DNA from: Oreohelix idahoensis
Taxonomy: Eukaryota > Mollusca > Gastropoda > Stylommatophora > Oreohelicidae
Length of the DNA stretch: 64,000 nucleotides
NCBI GenBank assembly: GCA_024509875.1
Contig: JAMPIV010021225.1
Span: forward strand, 62,001 to 126,000
Reading direction: 5' to 3'
Of the stretch, positions 10,904 through 21,351 are shown piece after piece. Numbering within the stretch: the stretch's first letter is position 1; each line of letters starts with the position of its first letter. The position numbers were made by a program, and so were the translations under genes. The notes beneath the pieces were generated by a model, which saw only the letters and a list, made by a program, of their open reading frames with translations, was not told where the DNA came from and did no database searches.

Positions 10904-11149
10904 TTAGGTTTTGTGAGTTTTTGTCCTCCTCGTTTCTGCTTCTTGTGTCTTCTTTTTTTCCTGTATCTGTAATAGAGCTTTTTCTATGATTGCTGGGAGT
11001 AGTCTTTCTAGAGTTTCCTCGATGATTTCTTCTTCTGTTTGGTTGTTCGTGTTAGTTTCTCTCGTATTGTTTGGTGTAATGTCCTCAATGGCTCTTCGTT
11101 CTGTCTCGATTCTTTCGAGTATTTCTGCATTTTCTTCTTTCAGCTGCAT
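10904..11149 (-). pseudogene. frameshifted C-terminus of LINE ORF1
   Basis: About 81 codons beginning at an ATG that overlaps the ORF1 stop (TGATG). Composition is the same Glu/Lys/Gln/Arg-rich helical type as the end of ORF1 (MQLKEENAEILERIE), so I read it as the displaced C-terminus and not an independent gene. A genuine stop-start coupled second ORF is the alternative, but it lacks any enzymatic motif. Confidence 0.55.
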
Positions 11150-12933
11150 CACTTCTTGACATCTGCTTCTATCTGCTGCTGCATTCTTTTCATTTCCTCC
11201 ATCATATCTCTGACGTTCTGTAGATCTATTACGTCTTCACTGCTTTCGGTTGGTTCTTCGGGAGCCTGCTTGTTTCTGTTTTCGACCTGTAGTTTCATTT
11301 CTTTGACTTCAGTGGTCAGCTTGTGTAACTGTCGTCTATCAATTATGCGCTGTTTTTCTGCAGCATCCGCAGCCACTTTGTGTTTTGCCTCTCTGAAGGG
11401 AATGTTTTTTGACACGGCCTCCTTCAAGATGTTCTTTGTTTCTTGGAACATCGGGCAGCCTCGGTACCTAGCCCCGTGGTTTCCGAGGCAGTTTGCACAG
11501 GTACGGTTTGCGTTAGTTGTTTTGTAGTTGTGGTCCTCCTTCGCCCTGGGGCAGTCGCCATATTGGTGGTTTCCCGCGCAATATCGGCAAACTGCGTCTC
11601 TCCTGCATGTTTTCTTTGTGTGTGAAAACTGCTGGCAGTTTGAGCACTGTATCACCGGGGGGATATAGGCTTCTGTCTTTTTGGTTGTTGTTTGGAGCGT
11701 CAGTCTCTCGGGTCTTGGCGTTCCTTCAATCGTTACTATCATCAGATTGGTGTCTTTCTTGTCCCAGGTTTTTAGCCTTTCGACCTGCATGATTTTTACA
11801 TCTGCGTTTTCAGTTTGAAGGTGTCTGTGGACCTCGCTTGCGGGACATCTCGTATCCACCCCTCTTATGACTAGCTTCTTTGTTGACTTGTATTTTTCCA
11901 CCACCACTTTTATTTGGTGGGGCAACTGGACTTCTTTTGGACCGGATTCCAGTTCGATCATCAGCGAGGTGGTTTTGTCTGTGGTGTTGAGCGAAAGCAC
12001 GACTCCCTTTTCGTGCCTCCCTACTTTGGCGATACCTCTCCTTCCAGTTATCACCTCGAGGATGTTGATCACTTTGTTGTCGGGTAGGGCCCTGAGTGAG
12101 GCCTCACTTCCTGACGTCTGGGTGATCTTTACGATCCTCTCCTGTATCGTTTCTGAGTTGTTTGTCTTGTTAGTGTTTGGTCTTTGTTTCCTTCTACAGG
12201 CTTGGTTCGAATCTTGTTCCTGTTCTTTGTTATAAGGTGTCATATCTTGCGTCTGAGCCCTTGAGTTGTCAGCTGTTGTTTCCTCAGGACCAGGAATGGT
12301 AGCTTGCTTCTCAGTGTTTTCGATGTCCAGCACACCTGGGGCTACTTCTACTATCGCTTCTTGAAGAGCGAGCCTAAGGAACTCGTCTCCGTCTTCAATT
12401 CTTAGAAGTGCATCTATAATGGTCTCTGCGATATCTTCCTCTTGTACCTGTCTGTGTTGAGGGGCTGTCTCTATCACTTCTTTCATAGTGCTTACAGGTG
12501 GGTCGGCTGTCATCTCGGCATCGTGGGGTGGTGTCATTGGTGTTTGGTGTAGCTTCTCTGTGGTAGACCGGGTTTCTGCTGACGAGTCTGTTACGTATGG
12601 TGGTGGCAGCTTGGATTTAAGCTCACGTTTTCTTTTCTCTATTCTTTCCGTCGTCTGCTCCAGCTGTCGTAACGCTCTCAATATTTCTTCACGTTCTGGG
12701 TCTTCTTCATCTCGGCAAGGAGTCGAGCCACTCAGACTCTCAGTCGGGTCGACGCACGTCACAGCTAACTCCGTCGTGTCAGGAGTTATAGAAGGGCCGG
12801 TCCCGGCACGAGTACTTGGGGCAGTCTTGCTCTCGGTCTTTGTTTTTTGTGGTTTGTTATTCCCCTGGTTGTTCAGCGCTGGTGGGCTGGTGTAGACCAT
12901 CCTCTTTTTGGGCTGTGGTTTATTTCTGGTCAT
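11149..12933 (-). CDS. LINE ORF1 protein with three zinc knuckles
   Basis: 594 codons from an ATG at 12933. The N-terminus is Pro/Lys/Thr-rich, followed by acidic and coiled-coil stretches. A pre-C2HC-like region comes next, then three zinc knuckles at about residues 425-490 with spacings C-X2-C-X4-H-X4-C, C-X2-C-X3-H-X4-C and C-X2-C-X3-H-X6-C. This triple arrangement is typical of ORF1 of Jockey/I-group LINEs, where ORF1 binds and chaperones element RNA in the RNP. A C-terminal Glu/Lys/Gln-rich coiled coil runs into the stop at 11149-11151. The coiled coil resumes at once in another frame, which suggests one indel near 11152. Confidence 0.85.
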   Translation of the reverse strand: MTRNKPQPKKRMVYTSPPALNNQGNNKPQKTKTESKTAPSTRAGTGPSITPDTTELAVTCVDPTESLSGSTPCRDEEDPEREEILRALRQLEQTTERIEKRKRELKSKLPPPYVTDSSAETRSTTEKLHQTPMTPPHDAEMTADPPVSTMKEVIETAPQHRQVQEEDIAETIIDALLRIEDGDEFLRLALQEAIVEVAPGVLDIENTEKQATIPGPEETTADNSRAQTQDMTPYNKEQEQDSNQACRRKQRPNTNKTNNSETIQERIVKITQTSGSEASLRALPDNKVINILEVITGRRGIAKVGRHEKGVVLSLNTTDKTTSLMIELESGPKEVQLPHQIKVVVEKYKSTKKLVIRGVDTRCPASEVHRHLQTENADVKIMQVERLKTWDKKDTNLMIVTIEGTPRPERLTLQTTTKKTEAYIPPVIQCSNCQQFSHTKKTCRRDAVCRYCAGNHQYGDCPRAKEDHNYKTTNANRTCANCLGNHGARYRGCPMFQETKNILKEAVSKNIPFREAKHKVAADAAEKQRIIDRRQLHKLTTEVKEMKLQVENRNKQAPEEPTESSEDVIDLQNVRDMMEEMKRMQQQIEADVKK

Positions 12934-13519
12934 TTTGACGATAAATGCGATCTTTTCTAGAATAGCGGCGTCCTGAGAAGGACGTTGGTGTCTTGTCGTG
13001 CAGCTGGTGGTTGAGTATGTATCGTTATCGGTGCGTTTTGAAATCTCCGCGGTCTCTTTTTATAGGCTGGCATCCCCCATAAGAGAAGACAAGGTCGGTA
13101 ACTCTGTTGCAATCTCCAAAATTGTGCATCTTCGAGTGAGACTGTGCGAGTAGTATTCCAAATCTCTGCTCCATGCTTCTCACCTTTTCTATTTAGGACA
13201 TTCTGAGTGATATTCTTCCATTTTCCGTAAGTTTTGCTTTCTGTCAATGTGTTGTTTTCCAGAATTGGTCTTGTTAATGATTTATATCAAATTTTAATTT
13301 GGGACAACACATGATCACTCGATGTACTGACACATTTACTTTCAGATATCTTCAAAAGTATTCCTTCCTTCCACTTTTCCTTTTGTAGGTATAGAATTGG
13401 AGTTATTCCCTGTAAAATGAGACCAATTTCTTCCTTTTCGGACACTGCATTCTCTTTTGCGGGTCTTAATTCTAACCTCAGGTTTGTACACTTTTTATCC
13501 TCCATATTAAACTGTCGTA

Positions 13520-14279
13520 TAGAGGTGGGCAAATAGACACACTTAGCTGTGTCGAGACATTCGAAACAGTGGGTTAAACAGTGTGTCGACACAACGGCAC
13601 AGCGGCTCTTTTGCCCGTATCGGGAAGAAAGAAGTCTCTTATAGACAGTACCGGGGCGGGTATACATGAACTGTGTGAGACAATTTCCTCTGTTTTTACT
13701 GTCGTGTGTGAAAATCTATGGCGTTTCGTGTGACCACAATTCAATATTTTTACACAAGTCTTCATTATGATGAAATAAAACGTAGATATGATGATAGCTG
13801 CAGTATATGTGAAAATAATAAAAAACAACAATAATAATAACAGTAATAATAACACATGATATCAAACTAGAGTAAGCTAGTTTTGGTAGACAATGATTCA
13901 AATCCACACCGAGTACACAAGATATCAGCAGAGCTAATAAAGTGTCCATTACATTTATACGAACACACGGACACTTTCAACTTTAACATAGCGCCTAAAA
14001 CATTGACAACTGCAGCACTGACACAATTTCCAGTGTCTATAACTTCTCAGCAAAAATAATATCACTTGTAAAATCAAGTCATCATAACACATCCCTGAAA
14101 AATATGACATGTTTGATATTCCATACTAATGTTCCGAACGGTTGATTCAAATTTTACATAAGCGCAGACAGTGTGTCGCTGCAAAACAGCGAGACAGACG
14201 AAACAAACAAGCAGGAAGTGTCGAATCGCTCGCTGTTTCGAAGCATTGTTTCGACACATAAACACAGTAGCCATCTCTA
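13520..14279. mobile_element. hAT-like MITE
   Basis: About 760 bp bounded by imperfect inverted termini: left TAGAGGTGGGC, right (reverse complement) TAGAGATGGC. Both ends continue with TGTGTCGA-type subterminal repeats and a shared TTCGAAACAG. Termini of this kind with repeated subterminal motifs are typical of hAT elements. No transposase frame is present and no clear 8-bp target duplication is visible, so it is an old non-autonomous copy. Short open frames inside are AT-rich noise. Confidence 0.6.
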
Positions 14280-14534
14280 GTGCCTAGTCATACTTGAAGT
14301 TGACGAACCCTTGAATGATAAAATACCAGAACACACGTTACATTTTACTTTGTTGTCTTTGATCTTTACAAAATAATCCCAAACAGGGCTTCTCCCCGCC
14401 ATAAATGAAGATTAAATGAGGTTGAACACAAGTTTTAAACACTATTTTATGTATAAACAAAACACGTTTTCTTACGAGAGCGCCTGAATTCAGGAATCAA
14501 GAGTACCGTAACATGCGTATAATGAGCGCTTGGA

Positions 14535-15125
14535 TGAAATAGAACTATGGAACTGTTTCGAAACAGCAGACTACAAGTAAATTAACTGAAACAATGAGAC
14601 ATGAGTCGTGACACCTTAGTATGCAGATTTACTTATTCTCGTTAGTACAAATCTATGGTATTTCGTGTGACCACTGTTAAGAATTTTACACAGTCATTTT
14701 CATTATGATGATATGCAAGGGGAACATGCTGACAGCTGCAGTAAAAGTGAAAAAATAATAATAATAACAGTAATAATGACACATTATATAAAACTAGAAT
14801 AGGTACAGTCAGCGACAATGATTCAACTCAAACCGAGCAGACACCTAGTAGTAGTAAGCCTCTTTCAGTCCTGAGGAATTATTTAAAAAAAAAATTAAGA
14901 CTTGTTTGATTTTCCATACTATCTATGAACGCCTAATGTACCGCACGCTTGACACATTTTTGCAAAGGCCCCTGAAGGTGAGAATTATACAGTGTGCCTC
15001 TTTGCAAAACAGCGAAGCAGACGGGAACTGAAATGCAGTTTCGATACACGAAACAGGCTATGTGTCGGCTATGTCTCTGTCAGGAACTGACACTGCTGTG
15101 TATGAATCGACGGGTAGTTTCGACG
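14535..15125. mobile_element. degenerate second copy of the hAT-like MITE
   Basis: The segment 14645-14860 aligns by eye with 13705-13940 (shared words ATCTATGG, TTTCGTGTGACCAC, ATAACAGTAATAAT, ACAATGATTCAA). Further matches with the right end of the first copy occur at 14895-15060 (AAACAGCGA). Gaps and substitutions are common. It abuts the LINE fragment that starts near 15125. Confidence 0.5.
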
Positions 15126-15749
15126 CGTCGATTGATAAAGAAGGAGTTAGAAAAATACGTATGTGGATACTGGACACACAATGACAGAATGATGTTACTA
15201 AAGATGAGAGCAAAGCCATTCGACATATCAATCTTACAAACTTATGCACCAACTAAAGATCACAGCGAGGAAGAAATAGAAGAATACTATGAAGAGCTAC
15301 AACAAAAACTTAAACCAGTCAAATCTACAGATGTGTTGACAGTAATGGGTGATATGAATGCAAAAGTAGGAAAAGGAAAATACAAGAAAATAGTAGGACA
15401 GTATGGATTAGGGACAAGAAATGATAGAGGAGACAGACTTATCCCGTTCTGTGAAGAAAACCAGCTGGTCATATGTAACACCTGTTTTGAACACCACCCA
15501 AGGAAATTATACACATGGAAAAGCCCAGGAGATGTAACACGAAATCAAATCGACTATATCATGATAAAACATAGATTTAAGAACAGTGTCACAAGTGCAA
15601 AGACACATCTTGGCACCGACATAAATTCAGATCACAATCCAGTCGTCATCAAAGTAAATATAAAGCTGAAAAGAGCAGGAAACAGAAGACAGGAGGAACC
15701 CCAGATAGAAATATCAGCGCTGAAACAACCAGATATAAAACAGAAATAA
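15120..15749 (+). pseudogene. LINE AP endonuclease domain
   Basis: Open endonuclease-domain frame. The open frame extends upstream to 14994, but its first ~45 codons lie in MITE-derived sequence, so the true domain starts near 15125. Asp/Asn of GDMNAKVG and the Asp-His of SDHNP are the expected catalytic residues. It ends at a stop at 15747. The linker continues 150 bp later in another frame (15901). Confidence 0.75.
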
Positions 15750-16770
15750 ATATCAACAGTTATTGACAGAAAGCATGGAGTAGTATAGAAGAGAAAACCC
15801 AGAAGAAAAAGCAACCGCAAAATGGGAATGCTTAAAAACAAGCATACAATCAGCAAATGCAAATTTACCTAAAAAGGAGTCTAAGAAAAATCAAATTTGG
15901 ATGACAGATGACATCTTGAATAAAATGGCAGAAAGAAAGAAAGCAAGAAACACTCCAGAATATAAAACAATAGACAATGACATACGTACTATGTGTAGAG
16001 AAGCAAAAGAACGGTGGATAGAAACAAAATGCAAGGAAATAGAAGACTTGGAAGCAAAGCACATGACAAGAGATATGCATGAAGAAATAAAGAAATTATC
16101 AAATCGGTCGCGGTTTGCACAAGGAGGAAGCTGTATCAAAAACAAAAATGGTGTAATATTACTTGATGAGAAAGACATATCAAACAGATGGGCAGAATAC
16201 GTAAAAGAACTATTCGAGGACAACAGAGGTAAAAACCCATCATCAGATTCTAATGGAGGCCCAAACATTCTCAGATCAGAAGTAGAGAATGCCATTCATA
16301 TGATACAAAAAGGAAAATCAGCAGGCATGGATAACATAAAAATTGAAATGATAGAAGCTCTGGAGAGCTTTGGTATAGATACAATCACAGAAATATGCAA
16401 CGATATATACAATACAGGATATATACCACACGACATGAAGACATCAGTTTTCATAACATTGCCCAAAAAAACCAAATGCAACAGAATGTTCAGACTTCAG
16501 AACAATCAGCCTGATGAGTCATGCAATTAAGATACTGCTCAAAATCATACAGGAAAGAATAAAAAGTAAGGTAGACAGCGAAATCCAAGAAGAACAGTTT
16601 GGTTTTAGACGGAACAGTGGAACAAGAGAGGAAATATTTTGCCTAAGAATATTAGCAGAAAAATATACAGAGGTCCAAAAAAGTATGTATATGTGCTTCA
16701 TTGACTATAAGAATGCTTTTGACAGAGTCCATCATGAGAAAATAATTGAATGCCTCGAAGACATAGGTAT
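15125..16770 (+). mobile_element. APE-type LINE (family 3), internal fragment
   Basis: Endonuclease followed by the N-terminal half of RT, plus strand. Endonuclease motifs include QTYAPT, VMGDMNAKVG, NQIDYIMI and the catalytic SDHNPV. RT signatures are SAGMDNI, EEQFGFRRNSGTRE and the motif A region FIDYKNAFDRVHHEK. The sequence stops abruptly near 16770, before the catalytic DD motif, where the RLE-type LINE leader begins. The 3' half was therefore lost or removed by that insertion. Confidence 0.8.
15901..16770 (+). pseudogene. LINE linker and N-terminal RT, frameshifted
   Basis: Two overlapping frames (15901-16530 and 16514-16770) form one RT N-terminus with a frameshift around 16515. The first ends in PHDMKTSVFITLPKK (RT motif 1 region) and the second holds QFGFRRNSGTRE and FIDYKNAFDRV. 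RT motifs B-E are absent. Confidence 0.75.
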
Positions 16771-17020
16771 TGTAACAGTACACCCGCCAGCTACACACCA
16801 ACACACAGATGCGTCGTCACCCCCGCCAGCCAAAGTTAATACCCTCTCCCTTAAAAACTCCCTTAGTAACCTACGCCGCCATTATCGATTTTTTATATTT
16901 TCTGCCATTATCGATTTTTATATTATATATATATGGCCGTATGTGGGCATAATTTTAGACTGATTAATTGATTTCGGATTCAGCGAAAGGGGGGAGGATG
17001 ATGAATCCACAGGCTTTTCA

Positions 17021-17829
17021 ATGGAATCGACCAGACCCGTTACACGGACTTCGAGCTCTGAACAACGGCTGGAATTTCCATGTGCCTGTGGTAGGGAATT
17101 CTCTACTCAGAGAGGAATGAAAATCCACAGAACGAAAAAGGGGTGTGGGAGGTCATCAAGGGGAGATCAACAGCGCTCTGTCTCGACGGATAAGACGTTA
17201 GAAGAACGCAGCCAGGAGTCAATCCACAGTGCTGAGTACATTCAAGTTGATCTGCCAGATGATGATCTCACACACTTCTTGGACGGGAAGAGAGATGCAA
17301 TCAAGTTTCCACCTGCCAGTGCAAAAGGGCTTTGGGAACAGCTGGACGAAGCCTTGGCAACAGAGTTGGATAACAACCTGAAGCAGCTAACTTTGGAGAA
17401 GAAGCTGGAAATCTTCGGCGACATAGTATATCTGCACTGTCGCAAAGTGTTCGGAGTGAGGGAGGCAAGGGAAAGTAACCCACCACGGAAAAGTAGAAAA
17501 CAAATTATAATAGATGAAATCAGGAAACAGAAGAAGCATGCCCGAAAACTGTTCAAGAACGCAGTTGCCAAAGAGAAGGAAGGGTTACGACAGGTTTGGG
17601 AGCACCTGAAAGGCCAACATAATGCCCTTTGTAGAGCGGAAAGGTTGTGCAGGAAGAGAAGGAAGACTCGAAGGGATGGGGAAAGATTCTTTAGGGAGAT
17701 CTTCAAGTTTGCCAAAGAACTGTTTGAGCAGCCACGGTCGGGTACGCTAAACATCAGGAAAGAAGACCTGGAAGAACACCTTAGAATGACATATTCAGAT
17801 GGTCGCAAAGATGAGCCGCTCAGCAGCAT
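17021..17829 (+). pseudogene. RLE LINE ORF, N-terminal part
   Basis: Starts at an ATG at 17021. A C2HC/C2H2-type finger with the layout C-X-C...H...C lies at residues about 22-45 (FPCACGREF, MKIHRTKKGC). A highly basic helical region rich in Lys/Arg follows. Such N-terminal fingers bind DNA near the target in R2-type LINEs. The reading frame runs through the SINE junction at 17830 into unrelated codons up to 17902. The true continuation resumes at 18242. Confidence 0.78.
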
Positions 17830-18241
17830 TCTTCTTCTTCTTCCGTCCTTAGCCAAAGACCGACCAAGCAGTCAGTGGCCATTACGCCTTGCGGCGTCTT
17901 AGGGCAACAAGAAATTATCCGTTGTTCCGTTACGCCTAAAGGCGTTTATTGGTACAACAGAATATTAATTGTTGCTTCCGTAATCAATGTGACAAGCAAG
18001 CAGTTGATCAATCCGCTGTGCCCCGAACTTGCCCTCGTGTGTACTGCCGCTATAAAACCACTTCGCTACCGAGACGTCTGTCCAGCCGAAATTCTCTCGG
18101 GACCGAAGGTCCGCGAAAAAGAGCAATCTGGTACAGGCACAACACCCGTTCGTTGCCTCCACTGCGCTGGGAGGACCCGGCAACCGGGACCACACACAGC
18201 CTTGAGAGGACAATGGTCGCCTGAAGGTAGCTCAGCAGCAT
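17818..18241 (-). mobile_element. SINE family C, copy inside the RLE LINE
   Basis: A 400-bp insertion at 17830-18229, minus orientation, flanked by a perfect 12-bp target duplication GCTCAGCAGCAT (17818-17829 and 18230-18241). It ends in a GAA-type simple-repeat tail. Its head (GGCGACC...TGTGTGTGG...CCTCCCAG) matches the copy at 21487-21892 and the fragment at 58990. Between TGTGTGTGG and CCTCCCAG lies a hairpin CCCGG-TTG-CCGGG (18176-18188) whose stem bases change in a compensated way among copies. No A/B box of tRNA type is evident. Confidence 0.82.
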
Positions 18242-20711
18242 GGCAGGCCTTAAATGGCCGGGTAAGCCAGGAGCTGAATTTAACACCAAGCCCCCAACGG
18301 TGCAAGAGGTAGAAAGCATTGTCCAGAAAGCTCGGTGCAAGTCAGCTCCAGGTCCTAATGGTGTTCCATATGTGGTGTATAAAAGATGCCCTGAGGTTCT
18401 CAAACGACTGCTCCGTTTACTGAAGAATGCGTGGAAAACCCAACTCGTAAGCAAGGAATGGAGAAAGGCAAACGGAGTCTACATCCCGAAGGAACAAAAT
18501 TCCACAGACATGAGTCAGTTCAGGCCAATCTCACTACTCAATGTGGAAGGGAAGATATTCTTCTCAGTAATGGCGAAAAGACTCACTACATACCTCCTGG
18601 CAAATGGGTACATTGACACTACCATTCAGAAAGGAGGTATCCCAGGTACACCAGGATGTCTAGAGCATGCCACAATGATCTGGGAAGCAATCCAAAAAGC
18701 AAAGTCTGACAGAACAAACCTCCATGTAATCTGGTTGGATCTAGCGAATGCTTATGGATCCGTTCCACACCAGATGTTGTGGCAGGCCCTAGAAATGTAG
18801 CATGTTCCACAAGAGATTGCAGCAATGCTGAAGCTGTATTTCGCAGGGTTTTCTGTCAGATTTTCAACCAGAGAGTACACAACGAAGTGGATTGGCCTTG
18901 AAGTTGGAATTGCGATGGGATGTACCATCTCTCCGATACTATTCGTCATGGCTATGCAGGTAATCCTCAATGCGGCTGAAGGAATGGCTATAGGCCCAAA
19001 GCTCGGTGGAATGTGTGACATGCCACCGCTCAAAGCATTCATGGATGACACAACAATTCTGACATCAGATGAACATCAGCCCCGGAGGATGTTAGCACGC
19101 CTGGATGAACTAGTCAGCTGGTGCAGAATGAGCTTCAAACCCAAGAAGTCGAGAAGCCTATCAGTCAGGAAAGGGAAGATAGCAGAGGTCATATTCACGG
19201 TTTCCAGCCAAAGAATCCCTACTGTCATTGAGGAACCTGTTAAAAGTCTTGGCAGGGTGTACGATGCCTCTTTAAAAGACTCGAAGGCAGTGCAACAGAC
19301 AATAGAAATGGCAGACAGAGGACTACAGATTATAGACAAAAGCAGACTCCTGGGAAAGTTCAAACTGTTGTACCTCCAGTTCATGTTGATACCGAAGTTG
19401 CTGTGGCCATTGCTTATATATGAAATAAGCACAAGTACAGTGGAAGCTATAAAGCAGAAGATCAACAAGTTCATGAGAAAATGGCTAGGGGTACCACCAG
19501 GTCTGTCAGATGTAGCACTGTACTGCAAAAAGTCAAAACTTCTGCTTCCCTTCAAGTCAGTTGTTGAATAGTACAAAGTTGGAAAAGCAAGGCTTGCAAT
19601 GATGCTACGCGAGTCAGCTGATGACGTGGTTAAGTCCATTCAGCCCACACTGAAAACGGGAAGGAAGTGGAGAGTGGAAAAAGCTGTTGATGCTGCTGAA
19701 GAGTCACTCAAACTGAGAGAGGTAATCGGATACACACAAACGAATAGACGGGGATTTGGGCATGGTGACATCCGCTGGTGGTCCAAGGCATCAAGCAGGG
19801 AGCGCAGAGACATGGTAGTTCAGGAGATATGAGGAGCTGAGAATGATAAGAGATTGCAAAAAGCAGTGCAGCAGGTCCAACAAGGCCAATGGACTACATG
19901 GGAAGGAGCCCTGCAGAGGTCCTTGACATGGAATGATATATGGCATATGGCACCTCTTAGGCTCAGCTTCGTGGTTAGATCAATGTATGACCTGCTGACG
20001 TCGGCCACCAACCTTGTGAAATGGGGAAAGTCGGATGATGAGCAGTGCCCCCTGTGCCAGGGGAGGCAGACACTTGAACACGTGCTCTCAGCGTGTAAGG
20101 TAGCATTAGGGCAAGGGCGATACACTTGGCGCCATAACAAAGTGCTAAATGAGCTTGCTGCGACAATAGATCAGGCAAGAATGAAAGCGAATAGCAAAGT
20201 CCGGCCAGACACTGCAAACACATACTTTCTGAGGGCAGGAAAGTCAGCACACCCCAAACCGAGTAAACCTGGTAGCAGTTTACCATCTCTTCTGGACTGT
20301 GCAAACGACTGGGAGTTGGCGGTAGACCTACCTGGACGGGAGGCATATCCAGAGAGTATCAGAAAATCGCGGAGACGGCCGGATATAGTGCTTCATTCTT
20401 CAGCAACGCTTCAGGTCATACTGATTGAACTGACCGTGCCATTTGAATCTAGATTACATGAGCAACATTCATTCAAAGCGGCCAAGTATAATGATCTGGC
20501 CGCGGATCTGAGACACGATGGATTCAGTGCAAGGGTCATGGCGGTTGAAGTGGGCGCAAGAGGGCTTGTGGCTGCATCAGTGTATGATTTATTGAAACTG
20601 TTGGGGCTGAAGGGACAGTCTAGAACAAGGGCACTGAAGAGGCTTAGTGAAACTGCCGAAAAGGCATCAGGCTGGCTGTGGAACAACCACAATGGGCAAT
20701 GGAAATCGTGA
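18242..20711 (+). pseudogene. RLE LINE ORF: RT, CCHC and restriction-like endonuclease
   Basis: One frame with three stops (TAG 18798, TAG 19569, TGA 19830). RT motifs are SAPGPNGVPYVVYK, FRPISLLNVEGKI, IWLDLANAYGSVPH (motif A) and AMGCTISPILF. The catalytic loop is AFMDDTT (FMDD at 19038-19049) in place of the usual F/YADD. Downstream is a CCHC of R2 type, C-X2-C-X7-H-X4-C, starting at 20046. The restriction-like endonuclease follows with RRPDIVL (Asp at 20382) and IELTVPFE (Glu at 20427). The enzyme would nick target DNA and prime reverse transcription. The three stops make this copy inactive. Confidence 0.83.
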
Positions 20712-20767
20712 CAATAAACGCTGCGGTACAGAAAACATCAAAATTTTTCCAAGTCCACAACGCTGAG

Positions 20768-21191
20768 TTTTTTTGGTGTACTAGTGAAAGGGCTGCGACT
20801 CTGGGGCAACAGGCGATGTATACTATAGGGAGTGTCAGGTACAGAATTTCAGTGGCTTGCGGCGCGCAGGGGCTAAGGCTCGTCGGCTGGGCGCCATTGT
20901 CTCAGTGTGTGTCCTTAGTTATGAAGGGCGACGGAACGAACGGAATAATTTGTCTTCTCTTTGTTACTTTCACAATTGCCTCCACCGCTGGCGTTGTGGA
21001 TTTAAAAGTTGCTACCATAAGTGAAATGGGTTCATTTTCGATACAAGACAACAGGAATCTGAGACGCTTGGGAGTCATGACCCAAGTGGGCCCGCCCCCC
21101 TTAGAGTGTAAAAGAGTAATCGGGCCGAAACACTTGTCGGATGGGGGGACTTCTTCTGATGATCAGATTGCTTCCTGTTGTATCGCTCTGA
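20768..21191 (+). repeat. 424-bp repeat, copy A (likely RLE LINE 3' UTR)
   Basis: Begins with a T run and GGTGTACTAG and ends TATCGCTCTGA. A near-identical copy is at 41169-41602. Copy A lies 57 bp after the RLE LINE stop in the same orientation, so the simplest reading is that it is that element's 3' UTR and copy B is a 5'-truncated insertion. An independent SINE or MITE remains possible. Confidence 0.55.
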
Positions 21192-21351
21192 TTTATTTGA
21201 TTTTATGGAATTTACAGCTATTGTCGGCGTCTGTGGCCTAATGGATATGAACGCAGTTTCATAATCCAGATATACCAGGTTCGAAACCTGCTGCAGGCGG
21301 TTTGATAGCAGATCGCTTTGTGTGGATTTTTAACAATGGTATAAGCGCCGT

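Larger units (their letters stand above)
10673..13260 (-). mobile_element. ORF1-only Jockey/I-like LINE (half-LINE)
   Basis: On the minus strand, a 5' leader (about 12934-13260) is followed by a long ORF1, a short 3' UTR (10690-10903) and a CAA-type simple-repeat tail (10673-10690). No endonuclease or RT lies between ORF1 and the tail, so this is either an ORF2-deleted copy or a true half-LINE, comparable in layout to mammalian HAL1. The 3' UTR carries two histone-type hairpins. The 5' boundary is approximate and I found no convincing target duplication. Confidence 0.6.
16772..21191 (+). mobile_element. RLE-type LINE (R2/R4/NeSL group), SINE-interrupted
   Basis: Leader 16772-17020, a single long ORF (17021-20711) and a 3' UTR that appears to include the 424-bp repeat 20768-21191. 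The ORF has an N-terminal zinc finger, RT, a gag-like CCHC and a C-terminal restriction-like endonuclease, the layout of the R2/NeSL/R4 group. A 400-bp SINE-C insertion with 12-bp TSD splits it at 17830-18229. With the insertion ignored, both halves are in one frame of about 1,092 codons with three stops. The target site is not identifiable, and it does not sit in rDNA here. Confidence 0.8.

Noticed and set aside
21234..21288. Possible tRNA genes at SINE heads (also 7769-7822, 55208, 55695)
   Set aside because: A and B boxes are present but the heads are followed by SINE bodies and tails, and acceptor stems do not close. They are SINE promoters.
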